Notes: a model not told the origin generated them from the letters alone. Numbered from the stretch's first letter, positions 41,581-53,055 are shown. The stretch: 64,000 bases of DNA from Acanthococcus lagerstroemiae (GCA_031841125.1 CM063112.1:25384603-25448602), one strand, 5' to 3'. Translations and numbers: made by a program.

Positions 41581-43682
41581 ATGCAGGTACGGTGTTTTTA
41601 CCAGAACGTTCGGGGACTCAGAACCAAACTCAATAATTTTAAGTTAAATGTTCTCGCAAACAACTACGATGTTATCGTGATTACCGAGACGTGGCTACAA
41701 GAAGACATCCATACCTACGAAATATTTGATAATACATACAGAGTCTTTCGGAAGGACAGAAATTTAGGGGCAGTAGGAAAAACTACAGGAGGTGGAGTAA
41801 TGGTAGCGGTGAGAAATAATTTCATAGCAGAGAGAATATCCTGGTTAGAAACACCAAACAATGCTTACGAACAGGTATGGGTAAAGATAAAACCGCTAAA
41901 CAGAAGTACTTCAGTTTATGTCGGAGCTTTTTACTTTCCTCCAGTCTCAGAACAAGAACATTATGCAGAAATTTACAAAACGATAACACGACACAGCATC
42001 TCAGTAGAAAATTTAATACTGATCGGCGACTTTAATCTGCCTCAGATTGTCGACGATGACGGTTCTCCCGTTAGCTGCGTCTCAATGAACGAAAATAAAA
42101 TTCAAGACCTGAACAACTTTATGCACTTCCATAACCTAGTCTCGTACAACAGGGTCCCTAATAAATATGGCAAAACTTTAGACCTAGTCCTGAGCAATAT
42201 CACGTCTTTAACGGTCAATCTAGGTCATCCCTTGTCAACACCTTCCGATAGCTATCACCCTCCTTTGGAAATAGATTTATCACTCGCTCGAATTTTTCAT
42301 AAGATGAACACCCCCCCACACCTCCAGTCGCTTCTCCAGCCTATAACTTCGCCAAAGCAGACTTCTTTAACATGTATCTGCTGTTGAAAGAGACACCCTG
42401 GGAAGAATTGTATGAAATTACTGACAGCAATGAAGCCGCGAGCTATTATCAAAAAGCGCTACACGATATTATAAAGAGAACCGTTCCCCTTAGAACCTAT
42501 CGAAAAAAAATCAACTATCCTTCTTGGTTCTCAAAAGAAATAATCAATAATCTTAGAATAAAAGGGAAATTGCACTCTAAATTTAAGAAAACACAATGTC
42601 CCAGTGTACATCAACAGTTCGCCATGTGCAGGAAAGAAACTAAGAAGTTAATCAAAGAGGCATGGGAGAGGCATAGTCGTAATGTAGAAGGACTACTCAA
42701 ATCCAACCCGTCACAGTTCTGGAGATACGCAAATAACTCGCGTAAAAATATGGGCTCAAACACTACTAGCATTGAGTTTAAAGGGCAAATACTTAGCTCA
42801 CCGAATGAAATCTCAGAGGCTTTTGCCTCAAAGTTCCTCGCTGATGAGGAACTCACTACCAATCAGAAACTACAAACGAGTTTAACCCGTGCTTCAAATT
42901 TAAATTTAACTTTAAATCTAAATACTGTGCATATTAAAACTGTCACTGTAGACGAAGTGAAAGGTGTCATGGGCTCCCTGAAACCTAAACTATCAAGCGG
43001 ACCAGACGGTATCCCATCATACATTTTTAAGGCTTGTAAAGATCTCTTAGCTCCGCCGTTGACACATATTTTCAATATCTCCCTTCTAAACTCGCAATTC
43101 CCTGAAACATGGAAAATATCTAAAGTAATACCAGTGCCTAAAAATGACAACAGGAAAGACTTGACTAATTACCGGCCCATATCCCTTATACCTGCCTCAG
43201 CTAAAATATTTGAAACTGTGGTTTATAATAAGCTTTATCCAAAGATAAAAAACTACTTGGTTTCTTCTCAACATGGTTTTATGGAAGGCAGATCTGTCCA
43301 GACCAACTTAATTCAATTTACTCAATACGTCCTGAAAGCCCTCGATCAAAGAACACAAGTAGACGTTATATATACAGATTTCAGTAAAGCCTTTGATAAA
43401 GTACACCATCGTATACTCATAACAAGAATGCAAGAGCTTGGCTTTTCGACAAATTTGGTTAGCTTTTTCAACTCGTATTTGGGAAATAGGAAACAGTTTA
43501 ACTCGTTCAGAGGAGCCGAGTCTACATACTTTGACTGTACCTCGGGGGTACCACAAGGATCCATTTTGGGGCCCTTATTATTCTTGATATTTATCAACTC
43601 TGCCGCAACGGTCCTCCGCGATTCAGAAATTCTGCTCTATGCAGACGATATTAAAATTTTCAGACAAATAAAATCAGCTGCG
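41581..43682 (+). pseudogene. Jockey/CR1-type ORF2, N-terminal part (endonuclease and most of the RT palm)
   Basis: The ATG at 41581 opens MQVRCFYQNVRGLRTKL. Endonuclease blocks VIVITETWLQ, TGGGVMVAV, LILIGDFNLP and SDSYHPPLEI follow. A +1 shift at a run of seven C (42311-42317) moves the frame, after which it stays open. RT motifs are SGPDGIPSYIFK, YRPISLIPASAKIFE, GFMEGRSVQTN, VIYTDFSKAFDKVHH, GVPQGSILGPLLFLIF and LLYADDIKIF (YADD). The frame meets the palindrome after K-S-A-A. The downstream residues encoded up to 44003 are palindrome sequence, not LINE. Confidence 0.9.
43677..43682. repeat. Left 6-bp target-site duplication (GCTGCG)
   Basis: In frame as Ala-Ala codons of the LINE. Identical to 59824-59829. 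Confidence 0.93.
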
Positions 43683-43849
43683 AGTAGAGTAAAAGTGGGG
43701 CGGCTGGCGCAGGTCTCCCGTGTATTTTTAAATGGAGTGACGTCACAGTCGATGCTAAAAGCCCTGGTTCCCCTGCAAACCTTGAGTATGCAATCCGCGT
43801 ACTGTATTCGAAGAAAATTTCGTCTCTCTCGACGCGTTGGTGATTGTAT

Positions 43850-46130
43850 ACGTCGTATAGATATGGGTCGGTACTTACCGTGTGATGAACAGTGGACCCA
43901 TCAGCAGCCCCCTCCCCTCCCTATGGTTGAACCGAGTGTATTTTTGCGTACATTAATAATTGGAATACAAATTGCATCAGACTCTTGGTCTTGGAAATGG
44001 TAGACGCAGGCGTCGTATATGGATAGGCACTTGGGTAGGTACTTATCGTGTGATGAAGAGTGGACCCGTTTACTGCCCCCTCCCCTCCCTCACGCTTGAT
44101 TAGAATTTATTTTCGTAACTTTCATCTCTCTCAAAGTATAGGTTACTAGTTGTGTTGTATATGGGATACTTACGGCGTGGATATGTCAGTATAGGTAAAT
44201 GGGTAGGTTAGAAAAAGGTTCACGACCCAGACTCCGGGGAAACTACAATCCAGAGTGTCCCTCGTCTTCCCCCCTTGATCCAGATGTCCAGGTTCGTGAT
44301 TGAAATCGACTAGTTGTGTCGTATGTATGATGATGATAGTATGCAGATAAATAGGTATGTTAGAAAGAGGTCCGTTTCCCAGACTCTAGGGAAACTACAA
44401 TTCAGAGTGCCCCTCCCTCCCCCTCCTCATCCCCCCTTGTTGAGTCGGTTCAGATTTTCACGCTCCGCGGTTGAAGCGAGTATACTTTTGTATATAATTG
44501 CCAGCCATGACCCCAGACCCCTCTTCTCCCCATTATCCACACAATCCAGTTTCCCACACATGGTGGAGCCTGTATCTTTGTATATAATAATAATAATAAT
44601 AATTGGAATATGAAATATAACACATATGGCGGTAAGAGTGAAAAAAAGTGTCTGTTTGTCTCCTACCCTGAGGGAACCACAGATTACAGCTCCCATCCCT
44701 TCCCTTGTGATTGAACCTATATTTTCGGGTATAATAATAATTGGAATATGGAATATATCACGGCCAAAGGTAGGCTGCAGGAACTATGATGGTGAGAGGG
44801 GGAAAAATGGAAGGGAAGGTTTGTCTATGCCCCCTATCTTGAGTCCGAGAGTACCACAACCCAACCCCCTCCCCTCCTCTGCGGATGAACCTGTATTTTC
44901 GATATAATAATTGGAATATGAAATATATAACACATGGTGGCTACAGGGAGAAAGGGAATATTTACCTACGTCTCTGTCCCGAAGGTACCACAACCCAGCC
45001 CCCTCTCCCTCTCCTCATCATACCAACACTCGAAAAGAGGTCGTTTCACGAATCGAAGTATTAGGAGAGTATGAATTATTCGCAGGTCTTTCTTTCCTAC
45101 CAAACTTTAGATGAGTCATCAAAAAAAAAAAATTATTAAATATCGAAATTCCAGACAGGTCTAAACTTGACGCGCTCTTATCGGGAAGATATTTTCGCAC
45201 GTTGCGACGACTGAGTCGTCGGTGGCTGTACAGAAAAAATATATCTATACATATGGCGTATTGTGTTTATTGCATCATCCTAATTAATTCTCTTTGTGCT
45301 TTACCAATCCGTAGGTGAAATAGTACGATAATATGTAGTTTGGATGTGTCAATTCGCGTTATAAATTATTAGATTTTCGAATCTGTCTTATCAAAAAGTG
45401 AAAATTATCTCCAGCCTGGATTGAAACATTATTCGGCGCGGCGCGCTTTTAGCTTCGAATCTTTATCGCTGAATATTTTCCAACATATATCGGGGGTTGT
45501 TTGGATATTTTTTTTTGAAACTCTCACTTAGCCCCAGTTCAACCAGTCGTGTAGATATGAGGAAATTTGATGTCCGAGCATAAAGTGTAGTATAGTGTAG
45601 CTGAAGCTACTGACTCCCTGGTGTAAACAGGAGGTTATACGAGTCGCTGAACATTTTCCAATACATATGGTGGATGCTCAGGTATTTTTGAAACTTTCAT
45701 TTAGTCCCAGTTTGACCAGTCGTGTAGAAATGAGGAAAACACTTGTTCGAATATGAAGAGTATAATATAGTATAACATAGGCAGGTCCCCGATGTAAACA
45801 GGAGATTCGAACCCCGACTCTGTGTACCACAATTCACATACGCAACAAGATGTTCCAGCCCCCTCCCCTTCCATTTCCTAAGAAATCTTCGCTTTATCTG
45901 TTTGTGTTCTAAGAATTTGTGTGTATCTGTATGCCCAGGTGCATGTATTAGATGGTTGTGAGAATGGAAAAACGAATATTTGTCTCCAGACCCCTATGTA
46001 CCACAATCTAAATACCCAACAAAATGTTCCAATCCCTCCCTCTCCCCATCTCTCAAGAAATCGTTGTTTTATCTGTTTATGTTCTAAAAACGCGTGTATT
46101 CCTGCATGATGATGGAGAAAATGGTTGCAG
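43850..46130 (+). repeat. Diverged ~140-185-bp tandem monomers, outer left arm
   Basis: Recurring order: GTCGTATAxxGATA, a GGGTAGGT-type phrase, ACxACAATyCAGAG followed by CCCCCTCCCCTCC, then TTGAxCCxxxTATTTTxGTATA and AATAATTGGAATA. I see units starting near 43850, 44014, 44150, 44311, 44480, 44620, 44750 and 44925, with outliers at 45780 and 45960. Some units encode chance frames of 60-100 codons, which I do not consider genes. Confidence 0.75.
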
Positions 46131-46243
46131 AAATGGAATATGAAGTATAAAGTAACGGTAAAGTGACACTATAATTCTCATAACATATGTAGGCAACTAA
46201 AGGTTACAAAGAAAAAAAGATGCTCTTGGTTAATTTACAGTTT

Positions 46244-46248
<5 letters not shown>

Positions 46249-46279
<31 letters not shown>
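46249..46279 (+). repeat. (GT)n microsatellite, left arm (mirror 57387-57418)
   Basis: About 15 GT units, with the same length class in both arms. Fast-mutating microsatellites rarely stay equal in independent copies, so this supports recent homogenisation. Confidence 0.9.
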
Positions 46280-46283
<4 letters not shown>

Positions 46284-46699
46284 TTATTGATATAAAATAA
46301 TGGTAAAAACAGGAGTAACTTAATATCTCGTGTAAACTGTGTAGGTACATTATGAAAATACCCTATAACCTAATGGTAATGTAATTTATGTAAATAATGC
46401 GTGTTTCGGGTAATTTATCACTCATTTCTCAGTACAAAGAGTAGTAAGTTGGAATATTTGCCTTGATTCGAGTCAGTAGAGTTAATTATCATTGAAATTG
46501 TAACTAAAATGATAAAAAGTGTGGAAAAATAGGTAAAATTTGATATTTTCTGAATAAATTGTCGGTTTTTGTGGTAAATTGCGGTCTGGTAGATGATTTG
46601 AGGAACAGAGTAACTGGTTAATTCTAGCTGGTAAAGTTAATATCTGTTGACAAAATAGCTAAAACGAGAAAAAGTGTAGAAAAAAAAAGAAGGGAATTT

Positions 46700-47880
46700 G
46701 AATATATTGCAAAAGTGCACTGTCAGGTGTGTACTGTATATATTACACACGAAAAGGAAAAAAGGGCAATGTTTGTTCCCTGATCTAGAGCCCCCTCGGG
46801 AAGTCTTAGTATACATGGAATGTGTGTAAAATGTGTTGATTTGTTGATAAATTCTGTAGGCTGTGTGTTTGTTAGATGTTTTGAGGAGTAGAATAACTGG
46901 ATTATTTACTAATAATTATACCCAGTATAGCCAGTGTCTGGTGGAAAATATAGCTAAAACGAGAAAAAGTGAAGAAGAAAAAAAAAATTTGAATTATAAA
47001 TTAGCATGAGTCTGTACTGCCAGGTGTATGTCAGAGCCTGTAGATTATATGGGAGAGGGGAAAAGAGAATGTCTGTTCAATAGCCCGTATGTACCACAAT
47101 TCAGAGCCCCTCGAGAAGTTTCGAAATGCGTGAAAAGAGTGAATAGTGTGTGAAATGTGTTAATTTCTGGATCCATTGTTGGTATTCGAGTTGATTTCTA
47201 TGTGATAGCTGATTCAAGGAGTAAAGGGACTAGATTAGTTATTTTATATTTTTCGAATAAATTGTTGGTTTTCGAGTTGGTTCATGTCTGAGAGATGATT
47301 CGAGGAGGAGATGGTCTGGATTATTTACTAATAATTATACCCAGTATAGCCAATGTCCAGTGGGAAATGTAGCTAAAACGGGAAAAAGTGGAGGGAATAA
47401 AATGAATTTGAATATTATGTTATCATGAGTAAGTGCTGTCAGGTGTATGTCAGAGCCTATAGATTATATGGGAGAGTGAAAAAGAGAATGTTTGTCCCCT
47501 GTTGTCTACGCTTCATGATTCAGAGCCCTCTGAAGAAGTTTTGAAATGAGTGTAAAATGTGTCAGTTTCAGAATAAATGTTGTAGATAGTAGGTTTGTGG
47601 TACATGATTCAAGGAGTAGAGTGTCTGGTTTATTTATTAATGATAAAAAATTAATTGGAACACATGAGGAGTCTGTACTGTCTCGTGCGTGAAGAGGATG
47701 TACGTATAGATTACACAAGGAGTGAAAAGGGAAATGTCTGTCCCATACCCACTGTGTACCACAATCTAGAACTCCCTCAAGAGGTGTTGAAATGAGTAAA
47801 AAGTGTGAAATTTGTCGATGACTGAGTAAAGAATGGGTTTCCAAATTTGGTTTCAGTTTAGTAGATGGTGGAAGGAGTAG
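46700..47880 (+). repeat. Second block of diverged repeats, left arm (mirror at about 55785-56970)
   Basis: Four units near 46720, 47020, 47440 and 47690 share TGYCAGGTGTRTRY, a GGGARxGxAAAARxGxAATGTYTGT phrase, TGTACCACAATyyAGAGCCCyCTCrAGAAGT and GCTAAAACGrGAAAAAGTG. Spacing is irregular (250-420 bp). The shared ACCACAAT/CCCCTC phrase links them to the terminal monomers. Confidence 0.65.
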
Positions 47881-50610
47881 AAGTCTACAATACTTGCTAA
47901 TGAATCACACCAGTAGAGCAATCTGTTATTAGAAGTAGAAAATAATAGTTTGATTGGAGCTCTCAGGTATTAGGAAAAAGTCGTGTTCTTAGATGTTAAA
48001 ATATTCAAAGTTAACGCAATTGCATACTATTAAAGTTGAAGGGGTAAGAAGAAAAAAGAGAAGGAAAAAAAAAAGGAATGATATTATTGTCTAACTGGGA
48101 GACTCAGGGGTGTAGTAACAAGTGATATAAAAACATAAGAATAACATACGTATTTATTTGAAACAGCGAACCGGATTTGAAAAGACAGAGGGGGAGAGGA
48201 AGAGAAAAGATTGAAAACAATAAGATTTTATATTCGCGGAAGTTAGTTACCAGGGAGATTAGGACAATGCAAAATTGTCAGTTTTCTGAAGATTATGATG
48301 AAGTGGTACAGGATAGGTGGGTATTGTTAGAGGGGATGAGGGAACAGTTATAGTTCTTACAGGAACTGGAAGTTGGGAAAGAAGGTTAATCTCCGACACT
48401 AAAAGCAAACAAATCTAATTCAAAGTGTGGGAAAAGTGTGGATAGTAGCAGAAAGGGGGGAATTTGGAAATGTTGATATTATAGAAAATCCCAAGTCTAT
48501 CGGGAAAATGTGAACTGTGTAGGTAGGTAGATGAGCATGGTTAATTTCTTATATTTTTACTCTGTTATTTGTAATAGGTATAACCATCTATATGGCTATC
48601 AGTTGGCTGTCTAGTCTATTCAGTGTATCCTTCCACAATTAAACGATAAAATTTGAAAATAGACATAAAATTGATTGAAAAGTACGTAAAGAGGTACCCA
48701 GGTATAAAGTATTCTGTATTTATCTGTTTATTTAGCTACTTTTATGCATCAAGAGTTTGTTTTCGAGTTGGTTTTTGTCAGTCAGTCCCCTAATGTGTAG
48801 TGGGACTTTTATCATTGTTGAAAATTGTGGGAAAATGGACAATAAATGAAACAAGTTAGTTAGAGAGGGAGGGGTAAAGAGAAAGTTTCAGGATATATTT
48901 ACCAAGGGAATGTAGCAAAAGTATGTTAATTTGTCGAAAAACTGACAGAAAATTGTTTTAAAATGGAATATGTAGCATTTTGATATCGGTATGCGTTCTG
49001 TTAATAAGCCTCTGTACATTTAAAAGGTCAGATTATTCGTAAATGGTCGGGAAAATGTGTAGGTAAGGTATGGTGTACTCCTGTTTCAGGTGAAAAGGTA
49101 GCCAAGTTGAAAAATTATTATTGAATTTCAGTTCGATACAAAGGGGATAATTCTACTATTTTTTCGAGTATAATGTGTTCAAATCAAAATTGTACCCCTC
49201 TTACCCGTTGTCACCTATGTGTATAGGTTATTCTGTAACCTGTTTATTACAGATTTGATACATGGTATGGGGGGGAAACATGAAAAAGAGAAAGAAATAT
49301 ACACATCTAGATGGCTTCTTATCAAAAATTTGCTAAGTTGTAGAAAAATAGTCAAAACTGGCAAAAAATGGATAAATCTCAAATATTTAGTGTTTTTCTG
49401 TATCACATTATTCTGTTAAGAGAGGAGTAGGTATATACTTGTGTATACCATGTAATAGGCTACCTAGACACCCTTGTTATTTACAAATAGCCAGTCAGCC
49501 AGTCAGTTGAGGAGAGAAAAATATTAATAAAGAGAAAATAGGCTCGAATATTGGGTTATCTATACTTATACCTGTAGATTATTATAAAACCTGGATGTTT
49601 TGTCTTTGATATACAATTCAGTGAGATGAGTAAACGAAATAGTCAGGTGTATAATATTATGTATCTACCATCTTGGTTGGAAAATGAAAATTAATCGAGT
49701 TGATAAATTTAACAATTTCAAAGTAGGTAATGTTTGATATAAATGTTGTCATAATGGAATATGGTTGAAAATTAGGATGATCTGTTATCCAAGATATTCA
49801 ACAAATAATCGCTGCTATACTACAAACCGTGTATTTAGGTTATTGTGTACCAGTTACATAAAAAAAAATACAGTAGGGTAGAGAAAGAAAATGGAAAGGG
49901 GTAAGAGATAATATCTACATGTGTGAGGAAATCAACTAAAATCTGATTGGTTGAATTCAAGTAGTACAGAGGTGATGTTCTGAGAGCCAGAAATTTCTAG
50001 AAGATCGGAATTCTCAAACTTTGGTGAAGTAATGATTACTTTTTCTTGGAATTAGGTAGGTATTATTTATATTGTATTTATTATCTATTGTGTTGTATAA
50101 TTACTATATAGACTGGTAGGTCAGGAGAATTGGAATAGAGGTTTCATAAATAATCAGGGAAGGTAGGTATTAATTTGACTGAGAAATGGGTAAAATTAGG
50201 GAAAACACTAGTTGAATCTGACTAAAAGTGCTCTAAATTTGAATGCTATTTTTTTTTTTTTTTTTGTTAGAGGTGAAACAGATAATGGAGGAGAAGAAGT
50301 TGTACCTATGTTACTAGGATAGTATAATGAGTTAAAAAGTTTTGAAAGGGTAGACATATAGTAGAAAAAGAGCAAAGAGTGGCTTCCCCTCCATGTCTCC
50401 CAATGAAGAGAAAATAAACAAAGAAAAAATAGTCAAAATACTGTTGTACACAACGTATATTTACAATAAATACGACATCTTCATCTTATATGTATAGGAA
50501 TATACCACTTAATCTATTTCATAAGGGCAAATGTAGTACATGCTTAGGTATAAGTATATCATTAGCCTGTTAAATAGTCGCTTCTCTATACAAATCAGAC
50601 ATCTATTTAT
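47881..50610. other. Non-coding AT-rich part of the left arm (mirror 53056-55786)
   Basis: No frame above ~66 codons and no recognised motif. Purine-rich on this strand. If genes exist here they must be multi-exon with very small exons, or RNA genes. Confidence 0.4.
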
Positions 50611-51351
50611 CTAATCATAAAAATGGTTTCTATGGTGAAACGAGTCGAGAAAACTGGATTTTATAGTCTTGACTGTATTAATTATTTTGGATTTTGCAAA
50701 AACTTTCAATTCTGCAAAAATTTGTTGACATATGATGGCATCTAAATTCGCGCATAGAATGTGTACATTATCTAGTTCTGGAAGATGCTCAATTTCTATA
50801 CCGTACAAAGAGTCAACATTACCTTCTATGCTCGACTTTTGTAAAAAATAGTTCACAATCCTGGAAAACAGGTACTTTGTATATAGCTGGTATTTGAGAA
50901 GCAGTTCCAGTTTCAGGGAAATTACTTCATAATTGGTTATCAGCTCAGTATATGAGGTAGTATCAAAATGAATTATTACGTCATCTTGATCAAATACACC
51001 GATGCTGTTTGTTGATTGGTCCAATTTTAGCGAATATTTGCCAATATTAATGACCATATTCAAATTTACAGAAGGTAGTAGGGCTTCTTGTAAATCAGGT
51101 CGGCTGTCGGGGTAATCATATCCCCCTCTTCCTGATGCAAGATGCAGCAAATCATAAATATGTTTTCGATGTTTTTTAGCAAATGAAAACCATTGTGTCA
51201 CTGATAATTCCATTTTCTTCGAACATCCTTCTTTTCCTAAGTTGAATATTTGAAGTACTGGTTGGAAGCTGTTATTCGGGTCTATTCCAATATGGATGAA
51301 AAATTTGCTTTTCTTTGCTCCTATGATGTCTGATTGAAGCAACAGTTCCAT
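50611..51351 (-). CDS. Palindrome gene, left copy, 246 aa, unknown function
   Basis: The ATG at 51351 (context GACAATGG) gives MELLLQSDIIGAKKSKFF. The same frame is open 35 codons further upstream without an ATG (through ..IKIVLYILILARINN..), so an upstream exon is possible. The product is mixed alpha/beta, 246 aa, with no signal peptide in the ATG version. Residues about 15-70 (SKFFIHIGID, then QPVLQIF, then MELSVTQWFSFAKKH) have a strand-strand-'LTxxQW'-helix order that loosely recalls PC4-type ssDNA-binding cofactors. I regard this as a hint only. No Polinton core protein is recognised. It matches the right copy residue for residue and is transcribed away from the centre. Confidence 0.65.
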   Translation of the reverse strand: MELLLQSDIIGAKKSKFFIHIGIDPNNSFQPVLQIFNLGKEGCSKKMELSVTQWFSFAKKHRKHIYDLLHLASGRGGYDYPDSRPDLQEALLPSVNLNMVINIGKYSLKLDQSTNSIGVFDQDDVIIHFDTTSYTELITNYEVISLKLELLLKYQLYTKYLFSRIVNYFLQKSSIEGNVDSLYGIEIEHLPELDNVHILCANLDAIICQQIFAELKVFAKSKIINTVKTIKSSFLDSFHHRNHFYD

Positions 51352-51808
51352 TGTCACAACTTCACTATTATTAATACGCGCAAGTATGAGTATGTAAAGC
51401 ACTATTTTGATCAGGTAGCTAAAAGAAACGTCCGACCCAAACCAAGAACTACACAACTATGAAGAAAATTTGGAAATTTCTGGTACCTAATATATATAAA
51501 TATTACTCGTATTTTTCACTCTACCTCTCACCAATCAGATAATTTTTATATTATATTACCTTCTTTTCAGTCTCTGTCTAATTAAATTTATGAACATATT
51601 TGTAATAAGTATAGGTAAAACTCAGGAAATCCAAATTTTTTGGGTTAAAACCATATTTTTGGGTAAAAATGCCCACTTTTTCCATGTTTCAGTTATATTT
51701 AAACAATTTATAGATTAATTCTACTATTCTTATATATTTATGGAATATTTATACTAAATTGCTAAATTAAAAAATATCTCATTTTATCGATTTTTCACGT
51801 TAGGTTCA

Positions 51809-51857
51809 GCTGCTACGCTTTGCAGTGCAAAGCGTAGTAGCTATGTGTGTTTAAATG
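51809..51857. other. 49-bp asymmetric centre with its own hairpin
   Basis: 51809-51841 is a second, smaller palindrome: a 16-bp stem (one mismatch) around a single G at 51825, containing CTACGCTTTGCA. Its axis (51825) is 8 bp left of the axis of the large palindrome (51833). 51842-51857 (TATGTGTGTTTAAATG) is unpaired. As single strand the whole element could form an 8-kb hairpin with this structure as its loop. Confidence 0.9.
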
Positions 51858-52314
51858 TGAACCTAACGTGAAAAATCGATAAAATGAGATATTTTTTAAT
51901 TTAGCAATTTAGTATAAATATTCCATAAATATATAAGAATAGTAGAATTAATCTATAAATTGTTTAAATATAACTGAAACATGGAAAAAGTGGGCATTTT
52001 TACCCAAAAATATGGTTTTAACCCAAAAAATTTGGATTTCCTGAGTTTTACCTATACTTATTACAAATATGTTCATAAATTTAATTAGACAGAGACTGAA
52101 AAGAAGGTAATATAATATAAAAATTATCTGATTGGTGAGAGGTAGAGTGAAAAATACGAGTAATATTTATATATATTAGGTACCAGAAATTTCCAAATTT
52201 TCTTCATAGTTGTGTAGTTCTTGGTTTGGGTCGGACGTTTCTTTTAGCTACCTGATCAAAATAGTGCTTTACATACTCATACTTGCGCGTATTAATAATA
52301 GTGAAGTTGTGACA

Positions 52315-53055
52315 ATGGAACTGTTGCTTCAATCAGACATCATAGGAGCAAAGAAAAGCAAATTTTTCATCCATATTGGAATAGACCCGAATAACAGCTT
52401 CCAACCAGTACTTCAAATATTCAACTTAGGAAAAGAAGGATGTTCGAAGAAAATGGAATTATCAGTGACACAATGGTTTTCATTTGCTAAAAAACATCGA
52501 AAACATATTTATGATTTGCTGCATCTTGCATCAGGAAGAGGGGGATATGATTACCCCGACAGCCGACCTGATTTACAAGAAGCCCTACTACCTTCTGTAA
52601 ATTTGAATATGGTCATTAATATTGGCAAATATTCGCTAAAATTGGACCAATCAACAAACAGCATCGGTGTATTTGATCAAGATGACGTAATAATTCATTT
52701 TGATACTACCTCATATACTGAGCTGATAACCAATTATGAAGTAATTTCCCTGAAACTGGAACTGCTTCTCAAATACCAGCTATATACAAAGTACCTGTTT
52801 TCCAGGATTGTGAACTATTTTTTACAAAAGTCGAGCATAGAAGGTAATGTTGACTCTTTGTACGGTATAGAAATTGAGCATCTTCCAGAACTAGATAATG
52901 TACACATTCTATGCGCGAATTTAGATGCCATCATATGTCAACAAATTTTTGCAGAATTGAAAGTTTTTGCAAAATCCAAAATAATTAATACAGTCAAGAC
53001 TATAAAATCCAGTTTTCTCGACTCGTTTCACCATAGAAACCATTTTTATGATTAG
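52315..53055 (+). CDS. Palindrome gene, right copy, 246 aa, unknown function
   Basis: Mirror copy of 50611-51351 with an identical predicted protein: MELLLQSDII at the start, FHHRNHFYD at the end. The two copies are head to head with start codons 963 bp apart, so the centre should contain a bidirectional promoter region. Both frames are intact while nearly everything else in the arms is non-coding. This suggests either recent origin or maintained function. Confidence 0.65.
   Translation: MELLLQSDIIGAKKSKFFIHIGIDPNNSFQPVLQIFNLGKEGCSKKMELSVTQWFSFAKKHRKHIYDLLHLASGRGGYDYPDSRPDLQEALLPSVNLNMVINIGKYSLKLDQSTNSIGVFDQDDVIIHFDTTSYTELITNYEVISLKLELLLKYQLYTKYLFSRIVNYFLQKSSIEGNVDSLYGIEIEHLPELDNVHILCANLDAIICQQIFAELKVFAKSKIINTVKTIKSSFLDSFHHRNHFYD

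Larger units (their letters stand above)
43683..51808 (+). repeat. Left arm of the palindrome (8,126 bp)
   Basis: The reverse complement of 51858-59823. The mirror sum is 103666 from the centre to about 48304, then 103667 after a 1-bp indel (AAGTGGTACAGG here, AAGTGGGTACAGG in the other arm), then 103506 at the tip because this arm has one extra ~161-bp monomer. Substitutions were seen at 43695, 43697, 44114, 44173, 44179 and 44224. A perfect TGACGTCA octamer lies 56 bp from the tip. Confidence 0.92.

Noticed and set aside
43683..44003. Extension of the LINE reverse-transcriptase frame to 44003
   Set aside because: After codon 43680-43682 the frame reads into the palindrome by chance. The true LINE continuation is at 59830.
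44314..47844. Open frames of 60-112 codons in the arms (for example 44314-44613, 44626-44907, 47506-47844)
   Set aside because: They lie in diverged repeat monomers or low-complexity sequence, overlap each other on both strands and show no domain. They are mirrored in the right arm only because the DNA is.
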